Positions 44,798-54,250 of a stretch of DNA of 64,000 bases are shown one piece after another (position 1 is the stretch's first letter; every line of letters begins with the position of its first letter). Source of the stretch: Hugenholtzia roseola DSM 9546 (lineage in GTDB: Bacteria > Bacteroidota > Bacteroidia > Cytophagales > Bernardetiaceae); the NCBI RefSeq assembly GCF_000422585.1, contig NZ_KE383886.1, forward strand, positions 100,204 through 164,203. Reading direction: 5' to 3'. The notes under the pieces were generated by a model that worked only from the letters and a program-made list of their open reading frames with translations, was not told where the DNA came from and made no database searches. Both the position numbers and the translations under genes were made by a program.

Positions 44798-47086
44798 CTA
44801 TTCATCAAAACGATGCACATTTACTACGCCTTCAATCCGTTTGATGTCCTCTACCAGATTTTGCACCTGTTGGGAATTAGATACGCTCACCGTAACGCGC
44901 CCATCGAAGACGTTTCCATTTTGTGTGCCAATGTTCAAGGAGCAGATATTGACTTTGTGCGCGTGTGAGATGATATAAGTCAGGTCGTTGATGAGTCCTT
45001 GTCGGTCTGTGCCGATAATATGCAGGCTTACATCAAACTTGTTGGGCTTATCCTTTGCCCATTGTACCTTGATGACCCTATCGCCAAAAGAGGCAAGCAT
45101 AGCCGTTGCGTTGGGGCAGTCGGTACGGTGGATTCGAATCCCCCTGCTTACCGTTACGATACCAAAGATGCTATCGCCTGCAATGGGTTTGCAACATTGT
45201 GAAAGTACATATTCTACGCCTGCTTTTCCGTCGCCGATAACAAGCACGTCTTTTTGGTGTTCCTTTTGTAAAATTTCTTTTACCTCTTTGACATCTTTGG
45301 GCGCGTCTTTGTGCTTTTCGCTTTCCTCTCTAAATTTTTTGATTTGTGTGTGGTCGATTTCCCCTTTTCCTACTTTGATGAAAAGGTCGGTGGGCGTAGA
45401 AAGCCCAAAATAGTCAGTAAGCTGCCCCAAGACCTCGTCTGTCATCTGAATTTTGAGCTGTTTGAGCTTGCGTGAGATGATTTCCTTGCCCGAATCGGAA
45501 AGGGCTTTGTGGTCTTTTTTGAGTGCCTGCTTGATTTTCTGTTTGGCACGCGCCGTATAAACAAATTTGAGCCAATCTTCATTTACCTTAGGTTTCGAAG
45601 ATTTCAAGATTTCGATTTGGTCGCCGTTTTGAAGTTGATAGTTGAGCGGTACAAGTTTGTGATTGACTTTGCCGCCCAAACAGTGTTCGCCTAAGCCCGA
45701 ATGAATGTCGAAGGCAAAGTCGAGAATGGTTGCGCCTTTGGGAAAGACTTTTAAATCGCCTGTGGGCGTGAAAACATAGATTTCCTTATCAAAGAGTTCG
45801 GCGCGAAAGTTATCGACCATCTCTAAGGCAGAAAGGTCTTGATTTTCAATCGTTTCACGCACTTTGGCAATCCATTTTTCTATACCCTGCTCACCTTTGT
45901 CGTTGCCCCCTTTGTACTTCCAATGGGCGGCGTAGCCTTTTTCTGCAATTTCGTCCATGCGGCGTGTGCGAATCTGGACTTCTACCCACTGCCCTTTTCG
46001 GCTCATGACCGTTGTGTGCAAAGATTCGTAGTTATTTGCCTTTGGCACACTCACCCAATCGCGTAGGCGGCTTACATTGGGCTGATAAAAATCGGTAACG
46101 ATAGAATACACGCGCCAACAGGCGGCTTTTTCGTCATCGCCTTCGCTCGTATCGATGATGATACGAATGGCAAAGAGGTCGAAGACTTCCTCGAATGGCA
46201 CTTTCTGCTTTTGCATCTTGTTCCAAATAGAGGAAACGGCTTTGAGGCGCGATTTGATGTCGTATTTCAAACCTAAGCGGTCGAGGGCTTCGATAATGGG
46301 CTTATTAAACTCATTGATAAAGCGTGTTCGCGCACTTTTGCTTTTGGCAATTTTAGAGATAATGTCCTGATAAACTTCGGGGTTGGCGTATTTTAGACAC
46401 AGGTCGTCGAGTTCGGAACGGATATTATACAAGCCCAAACGGTGTGCAATGGGCGCGTAGATGTATTGGGTTTCTGCCTGAATTTTGAGCTGCTTTTCCT
46501 TGCTCATGCTCTCTAAGGTGCGCATGTTGTGTAGGCGGTCGGCAATTTTAATCAAAACTACCCTAATATCTTCCGAAATGGTCATCAAGACTTTGCGGAA
46601 AGTTTCGGCTTGCGCCGACTTATTGATACCAAACATCTGGGTAGGGGCAGGCACTTTGGTTAGCCCATCGATGATGCGCGATACTTTCTTTCCAAAGACC
46701 TGTTCTATATCTGCCAACTTGACTTCGGTATCTTCCACTACGTCGTGTAGTAGGGCGCAAATGATGGACGTTGTGCCTAAGCCCATCTCCTCTACGACAA
46801 TTCGCGCCACTTCTAAGGGGTGGTAGATGTAAGGTTCGCCCGATTTTCTGCGTACCCCTTGGTGCGCGTCGTGTGCAATTTCAAAGGCTTTCTTGATTTT
46901 TTTGGCATCATCGCCGCTTAAATGAGGGCGGGCAATGCGAAGCAGGGCGCGATAGCGGCGCAAGATTTCTTTCTTCTCCTGTTCTTGGCGTTGTTGGTCT
47001 AAAAAAGTGGGCGGACTCGACGGCACAGCATCAGGCAGGGCAGACTCTAATTCTTTTGTTTGGGTAATTGATTTGGGTGCTTTCAT
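44798..47086 (-). CDS. Bifunctional (p)ppGpp synthetase/hydrolase (RelA/SpoT family)
   Basis: A 762-residue stringent-response enzyme. The N-terminal HD hydrolase has YHPLEVARIVVEEMGLG and ICALLHDVVEDTE; the synthetase domain has KAVSSIWNKMQKQKVPFEEV and LFAIRIII. TGS (EIYVFTPTGDLKVFPKGATI), helical/zinc-finger-like and C-terminal ACT (VSLHIIGTDRQGLINDLTYI) regulatory domains follow. Both catalytic halves look intact, so it should make and degrade (p)ppGpp. Length fits the long Rel/SpoT class. It stands alone on the minus strand. Confidence 0.95.
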   Translation of the reverse strand: MKAPKSITQTKELESALPDAVPSSPPTFLDQQRQEQEKKEILRRYRALLRIARPHLSGDDAKKIKKAFEIAHDAHQGVRRKSGEPYIYHPLEVARIVVEEMGLGTTSIICALLHDVVEDTEVKLADIEQVFGKKVSRIIDGLTKVPAPTQMFGINKSAQAETFRKVLMTISEDIRVVLIKIADRLHNMRTLESMSKEKQLKIQAETQYIYAPIAHRLGLYNIRSELDDLCLKYANPEVYQDIISKIAKSKSARTRFINEFNKPIIEALDRLGLKYDIKSRLKAVSSIWNKMQKQKVPFEEVFDLFAIRIIIDTSEGDDEKAACWRVYSIVTDFYQPNVSRLRDWVSVPKANNYESLHTTVMSRKGQWVEVQIRTRRMDEIAEKGYAAHWKYKGGNDKGEQGIEKWIAKVRETIENQDLSALEMVDNFRAELFDKEIYVFTPTGDLKVFPKGATILDFAFDIHSGLGEHCLGGKVNHKLVPLNYQLQNGDQIEILKSSKPKVNEDWLKFVYTARAKQKIKQALKKDHKALSDSGKEIISRKLKQLKIQMTDEVLGQLTDYFGLSTPTDLFIKVGKGEIDHTQIKKFREESEKHKDAPKDVKEVKEILQKEHQKDVLVIGDGKAGVEYVLSQCCKPIAGDSIFGIVTVSRGIRIHRTDCPNATAMLASFGDRVIKVQWAKDKPNKFDVSLHIIGTDRQGLINDLTYIISHAHKVNICSLNIGTQNGNVFDGRVTVSVSNSQQVQNLVEDIKRIEGVVNVHRFDE

Positions 47087-47565
47087 ATCTTTTCTCTATA
47101 AACTGTTGTTTTGTAAAAGTAGTTTTGTAAAATAAGAAGGATAAACAGGATTGGGAAAGCGTGAGTAGGGTGAAAAAACACAGAGAACGACAAAGAGTAG
47201 GGAGGCAAATTGCGAATACAAGCCCTCGCTTACTGGTGGTTTTATGCTCAATTTACTAAAAAAAAATGAAATTTCCATCTGCTTTTCGCAAAAGCCCAAA
47301 AATAAAGTTCCTTGCCAGCGATTTTTCCTTTTTTCAAAACAACGTACAGACGTATGAAAATCCTGCTTTTTGCTGCTCCCCGATTTAATATAAATTAAGA
47401 CTTGGCTTGTTTTTTGAAAGCAAGACTTTGAAATCTATTTGTTAAAGCCCCTTTTTTCACCCTTCTAAATTACTCGCCTTCTACTGCATCTTGGCTTTCA
47501 AGATTTTGTCATACAAAGTTTTTCTACATTTTTTCTTCAAACTTCCTTATATCACTACAAAAAGC

Positions 47566-47573
47566 TAACTTTG
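47566..47573 (+). promoter_or_regulatory. Candidate distal promoter of the glycosyltransferase
   Basis: TAACTTTG matches TAnnTTTG about 213 bases before the ATG at 47786. Motif only. Confidence 0.4.
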
Positions 47574-47654
47574 TTTGTTCAAAGTTTAGTACCTACGAAG
47601 CCTCTTTGCGTTTTATTCCCCACCTAAGCCTTTCCACAACACTTGAAACATTGC

Positions 47655-47662
47655 TACCTTTG
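47655..47662 (+). promoter_or_regulatory. Candidate proximal promoter of the glycosyltransferase
   Basis: TACCTTTG followed by CTTTT, about 125 bases before the ATG at 47786. Closer match in context than the distal box. Confidence 0.5.
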
Positions 47663-47785
47663 CTTTTAAAATCTTTTAAGTCTTTGGTGCTGCCCTTCTT
47701 TTGATACACAACCGCTAAAACGTGCGCTTTTGTTTTAGATGGCTTGATGCCTACAAATGGCAGCGGCTTCAAATTTCTTTTCTAT

Positions 47786-48913
47786 ATGAAAATAGGAGTT
47801 GTCATAAATTCGGCGTGGAATATCTATAATTTCCGTCGTGGCTTGGTTTGCGCCTTGTTGGAAAATGAGCATCAGGTGGTTGCTATTGCGCCCGAAGATG
47901 GCTATGGAAAGCGATTGAGGGAGATGGGCTGCGATTTTGTACCCCTTCGCATGGGCAACAAAAGCACCAATCCTTTTTCCGACCTACAACTCATCTATCG
48001 TCTTTATCGCATTTATCAGGAGCAGGACTTAGATGTCGTCTTGCATTATACCATCAAACCCAATATCTACGGCACGTTGGCGGCTAAAATTTTGGGTATT
48101 CCCACTATCAACAACGTTACGGGCTTGGGAACGGTCTTTATCAGAAAAGGACTTAGCTCTAAAATTGCGCATCTCTTGTATCGCATTTCTTTTCGTTTCC
48201 CCGATGTGGTATTTTTTCAAAATGGCGACGACAAGCAGCTTTTTTTAGAAAAAAAATTAGTAAAGGCAGAAAAAACCGAAATCCTACCCGGTTCGGGCAT
48301 CGATACCCAATATTTCAGACCCACTTGGGTACAAAACCCCCTTCCTACCCAAAAACGCGAACCCTTTAAATTTTTGATGGTGGCGCGGCTTTTATACGAT
48401 AAGGGCATCTTGGAGTACATCGAGGCAATTCGCTTGCTGCGCGATAAGGGCATACATGCCAAATTCCAACTTTTAGGTAAAATAGAAACTTCTAAGGGCT
48501 TGGGTATTAGCGAAAAAGAATTAGACAAGTGGCAAAAAGAAGGGCTGATAGAATACTTGGGAGCGGTAGAAGATGTGCGCCCCATTATGGCACAAGCCGA
48601 TTGTGTTGTCCTGCCTTCGTATCGCGAAGGTACGCCTCGCACACTCTTGGAGGCGGCAAGTTTGGGAAAGCCGCTTATCGCTACCGACGTGCCAGGGTGT
48701 AGAGAAACCATCGACGACGGTTTGAATGGTTTTCTTTGTGAAGTGAAAAACGCTTATGATTTGGCGGATAAAATGCAAAAATTGCTTTCCCTACCCGCAG
48801 AAGCGCGTGAGCAAATGGGAAAACAGAGTAGAAAATTGGTAGAAATGCGATTTGACCAAAAAATTGTCATCGAAAAGTACCAACAAGCCCTACAAATTAT
48901 TACCTTGCAGTAA
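47786..48913 (+). CDS. Glycosyltransferase family 4
   Basis: A 375-residue GT-B fold glycosyltransferase. The N-terminal half has an acceptor-type domain (NSAWNIYNFRRGLVCALLEN; HYTIKPNIYGTLAAKILGIP); the C-terminal half has the GT4 donor site with FLMVARLLYDKGILEYIEAI and the E-x7-E pattern in SYREGTPRTLLEAASLGKPL. Family members transfer sugars from nucleotide donors into capsule, O-antigen or exopolysaccharide. The TIKPN motif resembles N,N'-diacetylbacillosaminyl galactosaminyltransferase-like enzymes (PglA-type), so an undecaprenyl-linked acceptor is possible. The ATG at 47786 (MKIGVVINS) is chosen over an upstream start. Specific sugar unknown. Confidence 0.88.
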   Translation: MKIGVVINSAWNIYNFRRGLVCALLENEHQVVAIAPEDGYGKRLREMGCDFVPLRMGNKSTNPFSDLQLIYRLYRIYQEQDLDVVLHYTIKPNIYGTLAAKILGIPTINNVTGLGTVFIRKGLSSKIAHLLYRISFRFPDVVFFQNGDDKQLFLEKKLVKAEKTEILPGSGIDTQYFRPTWVQNPLPTQKREPFKFLMVARLLYDKGILEYIEAIRLLRDKGIHAKFQLLGKIETSKGLGISEKELDKWQKEGLIEYLGAVEDVRPIMAQADCVVLPSYREGTPRTLLEAASLGKPLIATDVPGCRETIDDGLNGFLCEVKNAYDLADKMQKLLSLPAEAREQMGKQSRKLVEMRFDQKIVIEKYQQALQIITLQ

Positions 48914-49036
48914 AATAGACGGTAGCAGACCGCTTTTGTCGGCATGAGCCTTCAAAGGCGGTTGGGCAAGCGTTTCTATGCCGTTTTTGCCAAAATTTTT
49001 ACTAAAATTTTACTAAAACTTTATCCCCAAAATAAG

Positions 49037-49435
49037 ATGGTAAATCTTCTAACTACAAAGCGTATTCGCGACCAAATCAATGCCACACCCGAACAAATCC
49101 AAGAAATCATCGATGCCTGTGAGTATGGCATTTGTGTTACAGATGAAAATGGCATTTTTGTAGCCGTCAATAATCGCTATTGTGAGTATTACGGCTATGC
49201 GCGTGAGGAGTTGGTGGGACAGTCGTTTCTTATCGTTGTGCAGAACAATGACCAGACTTTGCTCAAAACCCTGCACGATAAGTTTATTGATGAGCAGCGC
49301 GAAATTTCACGCACCTGGACGGTAAGACGAAAAGATGGCTCTTTGATGAACATCAACGTAGATGCTCGCTATACCAACGCCCTCGACGGAAAGCCACACA
49401 AACTCACTTTCATCGAGCCTTTCGAGGCAAAATAA
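49037..49435 (+). CDS. Single PAS-domain protein
   Basis: A 132-residue protein made almost wholly of one PAS domain: IIDACEYGICVTDENGIFVA, NRYCEYYGYAREELVGQSF and KDGSLMNINVDA. No kinase, HTH or cyclase output domain is attached. An in-frame start at 48944 would add a basic leader (MSLQRRLGKRFYAVFAKIF); the ATG at 49037 gives the usual PAS boundary. Such stand-alone sensors may act through protein contact. It lies between the glycosyltransferase and glyA on the same strand. Confidence 0.7.
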   Translation: MVNLLTTKRIRDQINATPEQIQEIIDACEYGICVTDENGIFVAVNNRYCEYYGYAREELVGQSFLIVVQNNDQTLLKTLHDKFIDEQREISRTWTVRRKDGSLMNINVDARYTNALDGKPHKLTFIEPFEAK

Positions 49436-49547
49436 AGGCGGAATTGTCTTATTTTGTCTTTACTTTTTTTGTCTTGCCCTTGCCAAATTTTGTTGGGTTT
49501 GGTCTGATTTTATCGCGGCTATCATTTTCCACTGCACTGTTTTTTTG

Positions 49548-49555
49548 TATCTTTG
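49548..49555 (+). promoter_or_regulatory. Bacteroidota -7 box of glyA
   Basis: TATCTTTG, about 55 bases before the ATG at 49610. It overlaps the first in-frame start at 49553, which rules that start out. Confidence 0.6.
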
Positions 49556-49609
49556 TCGTTGAAAACTTTTCCCACACCGACACTTTCTCGATTTTCAATT
49601 CTCAAAGAT

Positions 49610-50899
49610 ATGACACGCGATACCCAAATTTTTGACCTCATCGAGCGCGAAGCCCATCGCCAAATGCACGGCATTGAGCTAATTGCCTCTGAAAATTTCG
49701 TTTCTCCGCAGGTGATGGAGGCGGCAGGAAGCGTCCTGACGAATAAGTACGCCGAAGGGCTACCCAAAAAACGCTACTATGGCGGCTGCGAAGTGGTAGA
49801 TGAAATCGAGCAGTTAGCGATAGACCGTTTGAAGACGCTCTTTGGCGCAGCCTGGGCAAATGTGCAGCCTCATTCGGGCGCACAGGCAAATGCAGCCGTT
49901 ATGTTGGCAATTTTAAATGCAGGCGATAAAATTTTGGGCTTCGACCTCTCGCATGGCGGACACCTTACGCATGGCTCTACCGTCAATTTTTCGGGTAAAT
50001 TATACCGCCCCTCTTTTTATGGTGTGGAGCGTGAAACAGGTCTGATAGATTGGGAAAAAGTGGCAGAAAAGGCACGTGTAGAGCAGCCCAAACTTATCAT
50101 CTGTGGTGCTTCTGCCTATTCGCGCGATTGGAACTATGCGCGTTTGCGTCAGATTGCCGACGAAGTGGGGGCTTTGCTATTAGCGGATATTTCGCACCCT
50201 TCGGGGCTTATCGCAAAAGGCTTGCTCAATGACCCCTTGCAGCATTGTCATATCGTAACTTCCACGACGCACAAGACCTTGCGCGGTCCTCGTGGTGGAA
50301 TTATTATGATGGGCAAAGATTTTGAAAATCCTTTCGGTGAAAAGGATATGAAGGGCAATCTCAAAATGATGTCGGCACTTTTGGATAGTGGCGTTTTCCC
50401 CGGTACGCAGGGCGGTCCCTTAGAGCATATTATTGCTGCCAAAGCCGTTGCGTTTGGCGAAGCCCTAACCCCACAATATGCCCAATATGTCAAGCAGGTG
50501 GCGAAAAATGCCCAAGCGATGGCAAAAGCCTTTACAGAGCGCGGCTATCAAATTATTTCAGGTGGCACAGATAACCACTTGATGCTTATTGATTTGCGCA
50601 ACAAAAATCTAACAGGTAAGATTGCAGAAAATACGCTCATCAAAGCCGACATCACCATCAATAAAAACATGGTGCCTTTCGACGACAAATCGCCTTTCGT
50701 TACTTCGGGCATGCGCATTGGCACACCTGCCATCACGACGCGCGGCATGGGCGAAAGTGAGATGGAGGCTATCGTAGATTTGATAGACCGCGCCCTTATG
50801 CACCATGAGAACGAAACCGAACTATCAAACCTTAGAAAAGAGGTCAATCGTCTGATGCAAGGCTTTCCACTTTTCAAGATGGAAACCGAAACGGTCTAA
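49610..50899 (+). CDS. glyA: Serine hydroxymethyltransferase
   Basis: A 429-residue PLP enzyme that interconverts serine and glycine with tetrahydrofolate, supplying one-carbon units. Motifs include [53 protein letters not shown] and the PLP-binding lysine in [15 protein letters not shown]. The C-terminal TRGMGESEM region is also typical. The start at 49610 ([18 protein letters not shown]) matches family length. Confidence 0.97.
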   Translation: MTRDTQIFDLIEREAHRQMHGIELIASENFVSPQVMEAAGSVLTNKYAEGLPKKRYYGGCEVVDEIEQLAIDRLKTLFGAAWANVQPHSGAQANAAVMLAILNAGDKILGFDLSHGGHLTHGSTVNFSGKLYRPSFYGVERETGLIDWEKVAEKARVEQPKLIICGASAYSRDWNYARLRQIADEVGALLLADISHPSGLIAKGLLNDPLQHCHIVTSTTHKTLRGPRGGIIMMGKDFENPFGEKDMKGNLKMMSALLDSGVFPGTQGGPLEHIIAAKAVAFGEALTPQYAQYVKQVAKNAQAMAKAFTERGYQIISGGTDNHLMLIDLRNKNLTGKIAENTLIKADITINKNMVPFDDKSPFVTSGMRIGTPAITTRGMGESEMEAIVDLIDRALMHHENETELSNLRKEVNRLMQGFPLFKMETETV

Positions 50900-50926
50900 A
50901 AGCCTTATTGTAGCGTGCGAACACAA

Positions 50927-50968
50927 AAGCAGGCAGACCCCAAGCGAGAGGTGTTTTGGGGTTTGCTT
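50927..50968 (+). terminator. Terminator after glyA
   Basis: AAGCAGGCAGACCCCAA and TTGGGGTTTGCTT can pair, with an ACCCCAA / TTGGGGT core, and a T-rich tract follows. The second-codon part overlaps the leader of the next gene, so read-through is possible. Confidence 0.55.
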
Positions 50969-51012
50969 TCTTGTTTTTTTCTAAAAAACTTACTTATCAA
51001 ATCTTACCAAAA

Positions 51013-52011
51013 ATGAATATCGGCGATAGAGTGCGTCTGCTTTCAGGCAGAGAAGAGGGGTTTATCACACAAATCATAGATAAACAGCAAATAGAGGTAG
51101 AAATAGACGAGGGCTTCCGCATACCCGTTTTGCGCAGTGAAGTGGCAATCGTACAAAAAGACGAGGAGCGTTATTTTAAAGATGCCAAACCTGCTCAAAT
51201 AGAGCCGATTGCGCCACCAAGTCCTACCGTTTTGGCACAAAGTCGCGCCATCGGGGAAGGCGTTTTTTTGGCATTCGCACCCTTCAACGACAAGTTGCTC
51301 AATTTATACATCATCAATCATACGCCGCACGAACTACTTTTTACCTTTGGCGAACAGCAAGACCAAAACTTTTTTGGGATTCAGGCAGGAAAAATAGAAA
51401 GTCAGAAACTACAAAAGGTGCATGTCCTGCCTTTGGAGGATTTTAAAAATTGGAAGCCTATCTATGCGCAAGTTATCTTTTTTAAGCAAACCTTACATGA
51501 GCCACAACTGCCACTGCATTTCCTACTAACCTTCAACACTTCGTTTTTCAAGACCAAGCGCATAGCACCTCTGCTTCATAAAGAAGCCTTTTTATACTCT
51601 TTGGATAGCCGCTACAAACTGCCCGACCCCATCGAAACGCCGCCTCTGCGCCCTGTGGAGGCAGAAAAATTGAAGGAAATTATGATGGAGCGCAAAACCG
51701 TTTTCGAAAAAGCATTTGAAATAGAACGACCTGCGCGTGAAATCGACCTTCACATAGAAGCCCTCACGCCACACTACGACATCATGACTTCGGAGGCGAT
51801 TCTCAAAATGCAAATAGAACATTTCGAGCATATCTTTGATAGGGCGATTGCTTCGGGTATGGAAAAAATTACGTTTATCCATGGCGTAGGGGCAGGTATT
51901 TTGAGGGCTGAAATTCAAAAGCGTGTGAGCCGCAATCCGTATGTGAAGTATTACGAAGATTCACAACGCGATAAATTCGGGTATGGCGCAACTACGATTA
52001 CTTTTAAATAA
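51013..52011 (+). CDS. DUF2027-Smr domain protein
   Basis: A 332-residue cytosolic protein. The N-terminus is a KOW/SH3-like unit (NIGDRVRLLSGREEGFITQI) and the middle (about 75-220) is the beta-rich DUF2027 region found in Bacteroidota. The C-terminal Smr domain carries EIDLHIEALTPHYDIM and TFIHGVGAGILRAEIQK (HGxGxG motif), shared with MutS2 and Smr nucleases that act on branched DNA or collided-ribosome mRNA. The exact role is not known. The ATG at 51013 (MNIGDRVRLL) is preferred over an upstream start. Confidence 0.8.
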   Translation: MNIGDRVRLLSGREEGFITQIIDKQQIEVEIDEGFRIPVLRSEVAIVQKDEERYFKDAKPAQIEPIAPPSPTVLAQSRAIGEGVFLAFAPFNDKLLNLYIINHTPHELLFTFGEQQDQNFFGIQAGKIESQKLQKVHVLPLEDFKNWKPIYAQVIFFKQTLHEPQLPLHFLLTFNTSFFKTKRIAPLLHKEAFLYSLDSRYKLPDPIETPPLRPVEAEKLKEIMMERKTVFEKAFEIERPAREIDLHIEALTPHYDIMTSEAILKMQIEHFEHIFDRAIASGMEKITFIHGVGAGILRAEIQKRVSRNPYVKYYEDSQRDKFGYGATTITFK

Positions 52012-52368
52012 AAAAACTAAAAATTATTGACACTTGTAGGGGTAAAGTTTGCCCTTGTCCGAATTGAGATTGAAGTAAAAACGATTTTTTAGACCCAAAG
52101 TAAGATTTGAGCCAAATTTTATTTTGGGTTAGATTTGAAAAAGTGGCGTTTTCATAGAATTTAATGCCCTTCTCTATTGGGCTTTCGGATTTTGATTGCA
52201 GCAAAAGTGCCATCAGCAGGCTTTTCTGATAGGTAAAAAATATTTTTTCGCATTTTTTTCAGGCTTTCTATGGAATCTGACAAAGGGCTGCATCTTAGTA
52301 GCAAAACAAAGCGACACCCTGTTGGCTACGTTTTACTACCTAACTTGAACCTTTTAATACTTCATACC
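52012..52368. other. Intergenic region carrying a dispersed repeat
   Basis: This 357-base gap contains the ~55-bp dispersed repeat (52050-52122) near its start and no gene. The remainder is unremarkable, with a short leader before the gldN-like start. Confidence 0.5.
52050..52122. repeat. Dispersed ~55-bp repeat, copy 2
   Basis: CCCTTGTCCGAATTGAGATTG leads into GATTGAAGTAAAAACG, then TTTTTTAGACCCAAAGTAAG and GATTTGAGCCAAATTTTAT. The same block order occurs at 56896-56964 and, shortened, at 23198-23248. Confidence 0.65.
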
Positions 52369-53253
52369 ATGAAAGCTCCTCATTTTTTCTCGCTTGCGCT
52401 TGTTTTTTGTCTTGCCCTGACGCTGACACCCTTGCAAAATAGTTTTGCACAAACAGACGAATTTTCTACCCTTTGGCGTGGCGAAGAAGGCTACAATGCC
52501 AACTCGTTGCGCCCTGTGGCAGAGTCGGACATCGCTCTCCAAAAGACACTTTGGTATCGCCTTTCATTGAAAGAAAAACAAAACAAGCCGCTTTTTGCAC
52601 GCCAAAATGAAATTACGCGACTGCTTATCGAAGCCACTAAATTAGGAATTATTCGTCCCTACGAAAACGATTCGCTTCGCACGCGCATGAGTTATGAAAC
52701 TTTTTTTCAAAGGCTCAAAATTCCTACCGAAGGGTTGCCCGAAGACCCCCTTATCGAGAGCTGGGGAACAGACGAAACGGACTGGGTAATGGAAGGCTGG
52801 GATACCGAAGCCGCCGCCGAAGTGGAAGCGCAGGAATTTATGCCGCAACAGCTTTATATTTTGGAGCTAAAAGAAAATCTTATTTTTGATAAAAAACGCG
52901 CCCGCCAAATTCACGACATTCAAGCAATTACGCTCTATATCCCTGCCGAACTCAATCCGAACACAGGCTTGGAAATGCCTTTGGCTACTTTTAGCTACAA
53001 AGAAGTGGTAGAACTGCTTTTTCGCGACAATCCGAAAGCCATTTGGTACAATGCTAAAAATGGCGGCGAACATAGAAATCTGGAAGAAGCCTTCGACTTG
53101 CGCCTTTTTAGTGCCAAAATCATCAAATACGATAACATAGACGACGAATATCTCATCGACCTTGTGCAAGGTGATAGCCATCAAGCACTTATCGAGAGCG
53201 ATAGGTACGAAGCCCAAACGATAGAGCGTGAAAACAACCTATTTGAAAACTAA
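52369..53253 (+). CDS. gldN: Gliding motility / type IX secretion protein GldN (PorN)
   Basis: A 294-residue exported protein with a signal peptide (MKAPHFFSLALVFCLALTLT, cut after SFA). It carries the GldN pattern: IALQKTLWYRLSLKEKQNKP, a GTDETDWVMEGWDT-type acidic W-rich linker, YILELKENLIFDKKRARQIHD, YIPAELNPNTGLEMPLATFS and DAFDLRLFS-like end. In Flavobacterium and Porphyromonas it forms the periplasmic ring with GldK for type IX export. Here it stands without gldKLM neighbours, so those genes must lie elsewhere or this is a paralogue. Confidence 0.85.
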   Translation: MKAPHFFSLALVFCLALTLTPLQNSFAQTDEFSTLWRGEEGYNANSLRPVAESDIALQKTLWYRLSLKEKQNKPLFARQNEITRLLIEATKLGIIRPYENDSLRTRMSYETFFQRLKIPTEGLPEDPLIESWGTDETDWVMEGWDTEAAAEVEAQEFMPQQLYILELKENLIFDKKRARQIHDIQAITLYIPAELNPNTGLEMPLATFSYKEVVELLFRDNPKAIWYNAKNGGEHRNLEEAFDLRLFSAKIIKYDNIDDEYLIDLVQGDSHQALIESDRYEAQTIERENNLFEN

Positions 53254-53658
53254 AAAGCACACCTTCAATTTTATTTCGCCTATTTTATTTCACTTAATAG
53301 AGTGCCTCAATGGGGGGGCAAACCTCAAAGATAGTCTTTTCATTGAAAAGGCTATCTTTTTTTATTTTTCAAAACTATCTCTTTTTTACAATTTGGATTT
53401 GGAGAGCCGAACAACTTTACACAAATTTGGCTTATCTATTTAGATGCACTACTTTATACGGAAAAACGGCTTTTATTCACTTTTTTCCCTGCCTTTTATC
53501 GATTTTTAGCGAATAGTTTTAAGAACAAACCTGCTTTTAGGCTACTCTTTTCTTTTTAGACCGCCTTCATTTTTTAGCTCTAAAAAATAAACCCCAACTT
53601 ATTTGGGGCTACTCTGCCTTTTCCTACCCAATACCAACACAGACCAATTCCAACACAG
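53254..53658. other. Intergenic region with two hairpins
   Basis: This 405-base gap holds the gldN terminator (53327-53363) and a CCCCAA-CTTA-TTGGGG hairpin near 53591-53608. No gene is seen. Confidence 0.5.
53327..53363 (+). terminator. Terminator of gldN
   Basis: AAAGATAGTCTTTTC and GAAAAGGCTATCTTT form a long stem with a 3-base loop and one mismatch, followed by a T-run. Confidence 0.8.
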
Positions 53659-54189
53659 ATGAAAAAAATCCTGAACCGCTCTTTGTTTTTCCTCGATAGC
53701 CTCAATGAATACCTCGGACGCGCTTTGGCTTGGCTTACGGTGGCATTGGTGGCAGTCGTTTGTATCGATGTCTTTGCGCGTTATTTGCTTAAAACGGGGA
53801 GTGCCTTGTTTCCCGAATTAGAATGGCATCTCTTTTCTATGATTTTCCTTTTGGGGGCAGGCTATACCCTTCGCAACGAACAACACGTGCGCGTAGATGT
53901 GCTGTATAGCAATTTTTCGCCGCTGGGAAAGGCTTGGCTTAATCTTATCGGACATCTGGTCTTATTGCTTCCTTTTTGTATTGTGCTGATTTACATTTCG
54001 CAACCTTTGGTCTATAATGCTTGGGTAACGCAGGAGGTTTCGCCTGACGCAGGCGGGCTGCCTTATCGTTTCCTTATCAAATCGGTCATTCCTGCTTCCG
54101 CCGTACTGCTTTTGATACAGGGCTTGGCGCAGATGGGAAAGTCGCTTTACTTTATTTTCTACAAAGAAGATTTTGAAGCCACAAAATAA
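53659..54189 (+). CDS. dctQ: TRAP transporter small permease (DctQ)
   Basis: A 176-residue inner-membrane protein with four membrane segments, the small subunit of a tripartite ATP-independent periplasmic (TRAP) transporter. Typical features are the ALVAVVCIDVFARYLLKTG stretch and PELEWHLFSMIFLLGAGYTL. It is the first gene of a three-gene set, 61 bases ahead of dctM. TRAP systems use sodium or proton gradients to import organic acids. Confidence 0.9.
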   Translation: MKKILNRSLFFLDSLNEYLGRALAWLTVALVAVVCIDVFARYLLKTGSALFPELEWHLFSMIFLLGAGYTLRNEQHVRVDVLYSNFSPLGKAWLNLIGHLVLLLPFCIVLIYISQPLVYNAWVTQEVSPDAGGLPYRFLIKSVIPASAVLLLIQGLAQMGKSLYFIFYKEDFEATK

Positions 54190-54250
54190 AGCGCAAGGCT
54201 TCTCTGCCTTACTTCTATTCAACACATTCCAATAAAAACAATAATTTACT

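Larger units (their letters stand above)
47087..47785. other. Long intergenic region upstream of the glycosyltransferase
   Basis: About 700 bases between the divergent spoT-like and glycosyltransferase genes. Two TAnnTTTG boxes on the plus strand (47566-47573 and 47655-47662) are visible. A short open frame on the minus strand (47096-47299) has no recognisable features and is not called. Confidence 0.45.

Noticed and set aside
47096..47299. Minus-strand open frame of 67 codons upstream of the spoT-like gene
   Set aside because: No domain, no start signal and base composition of an intergenic region.
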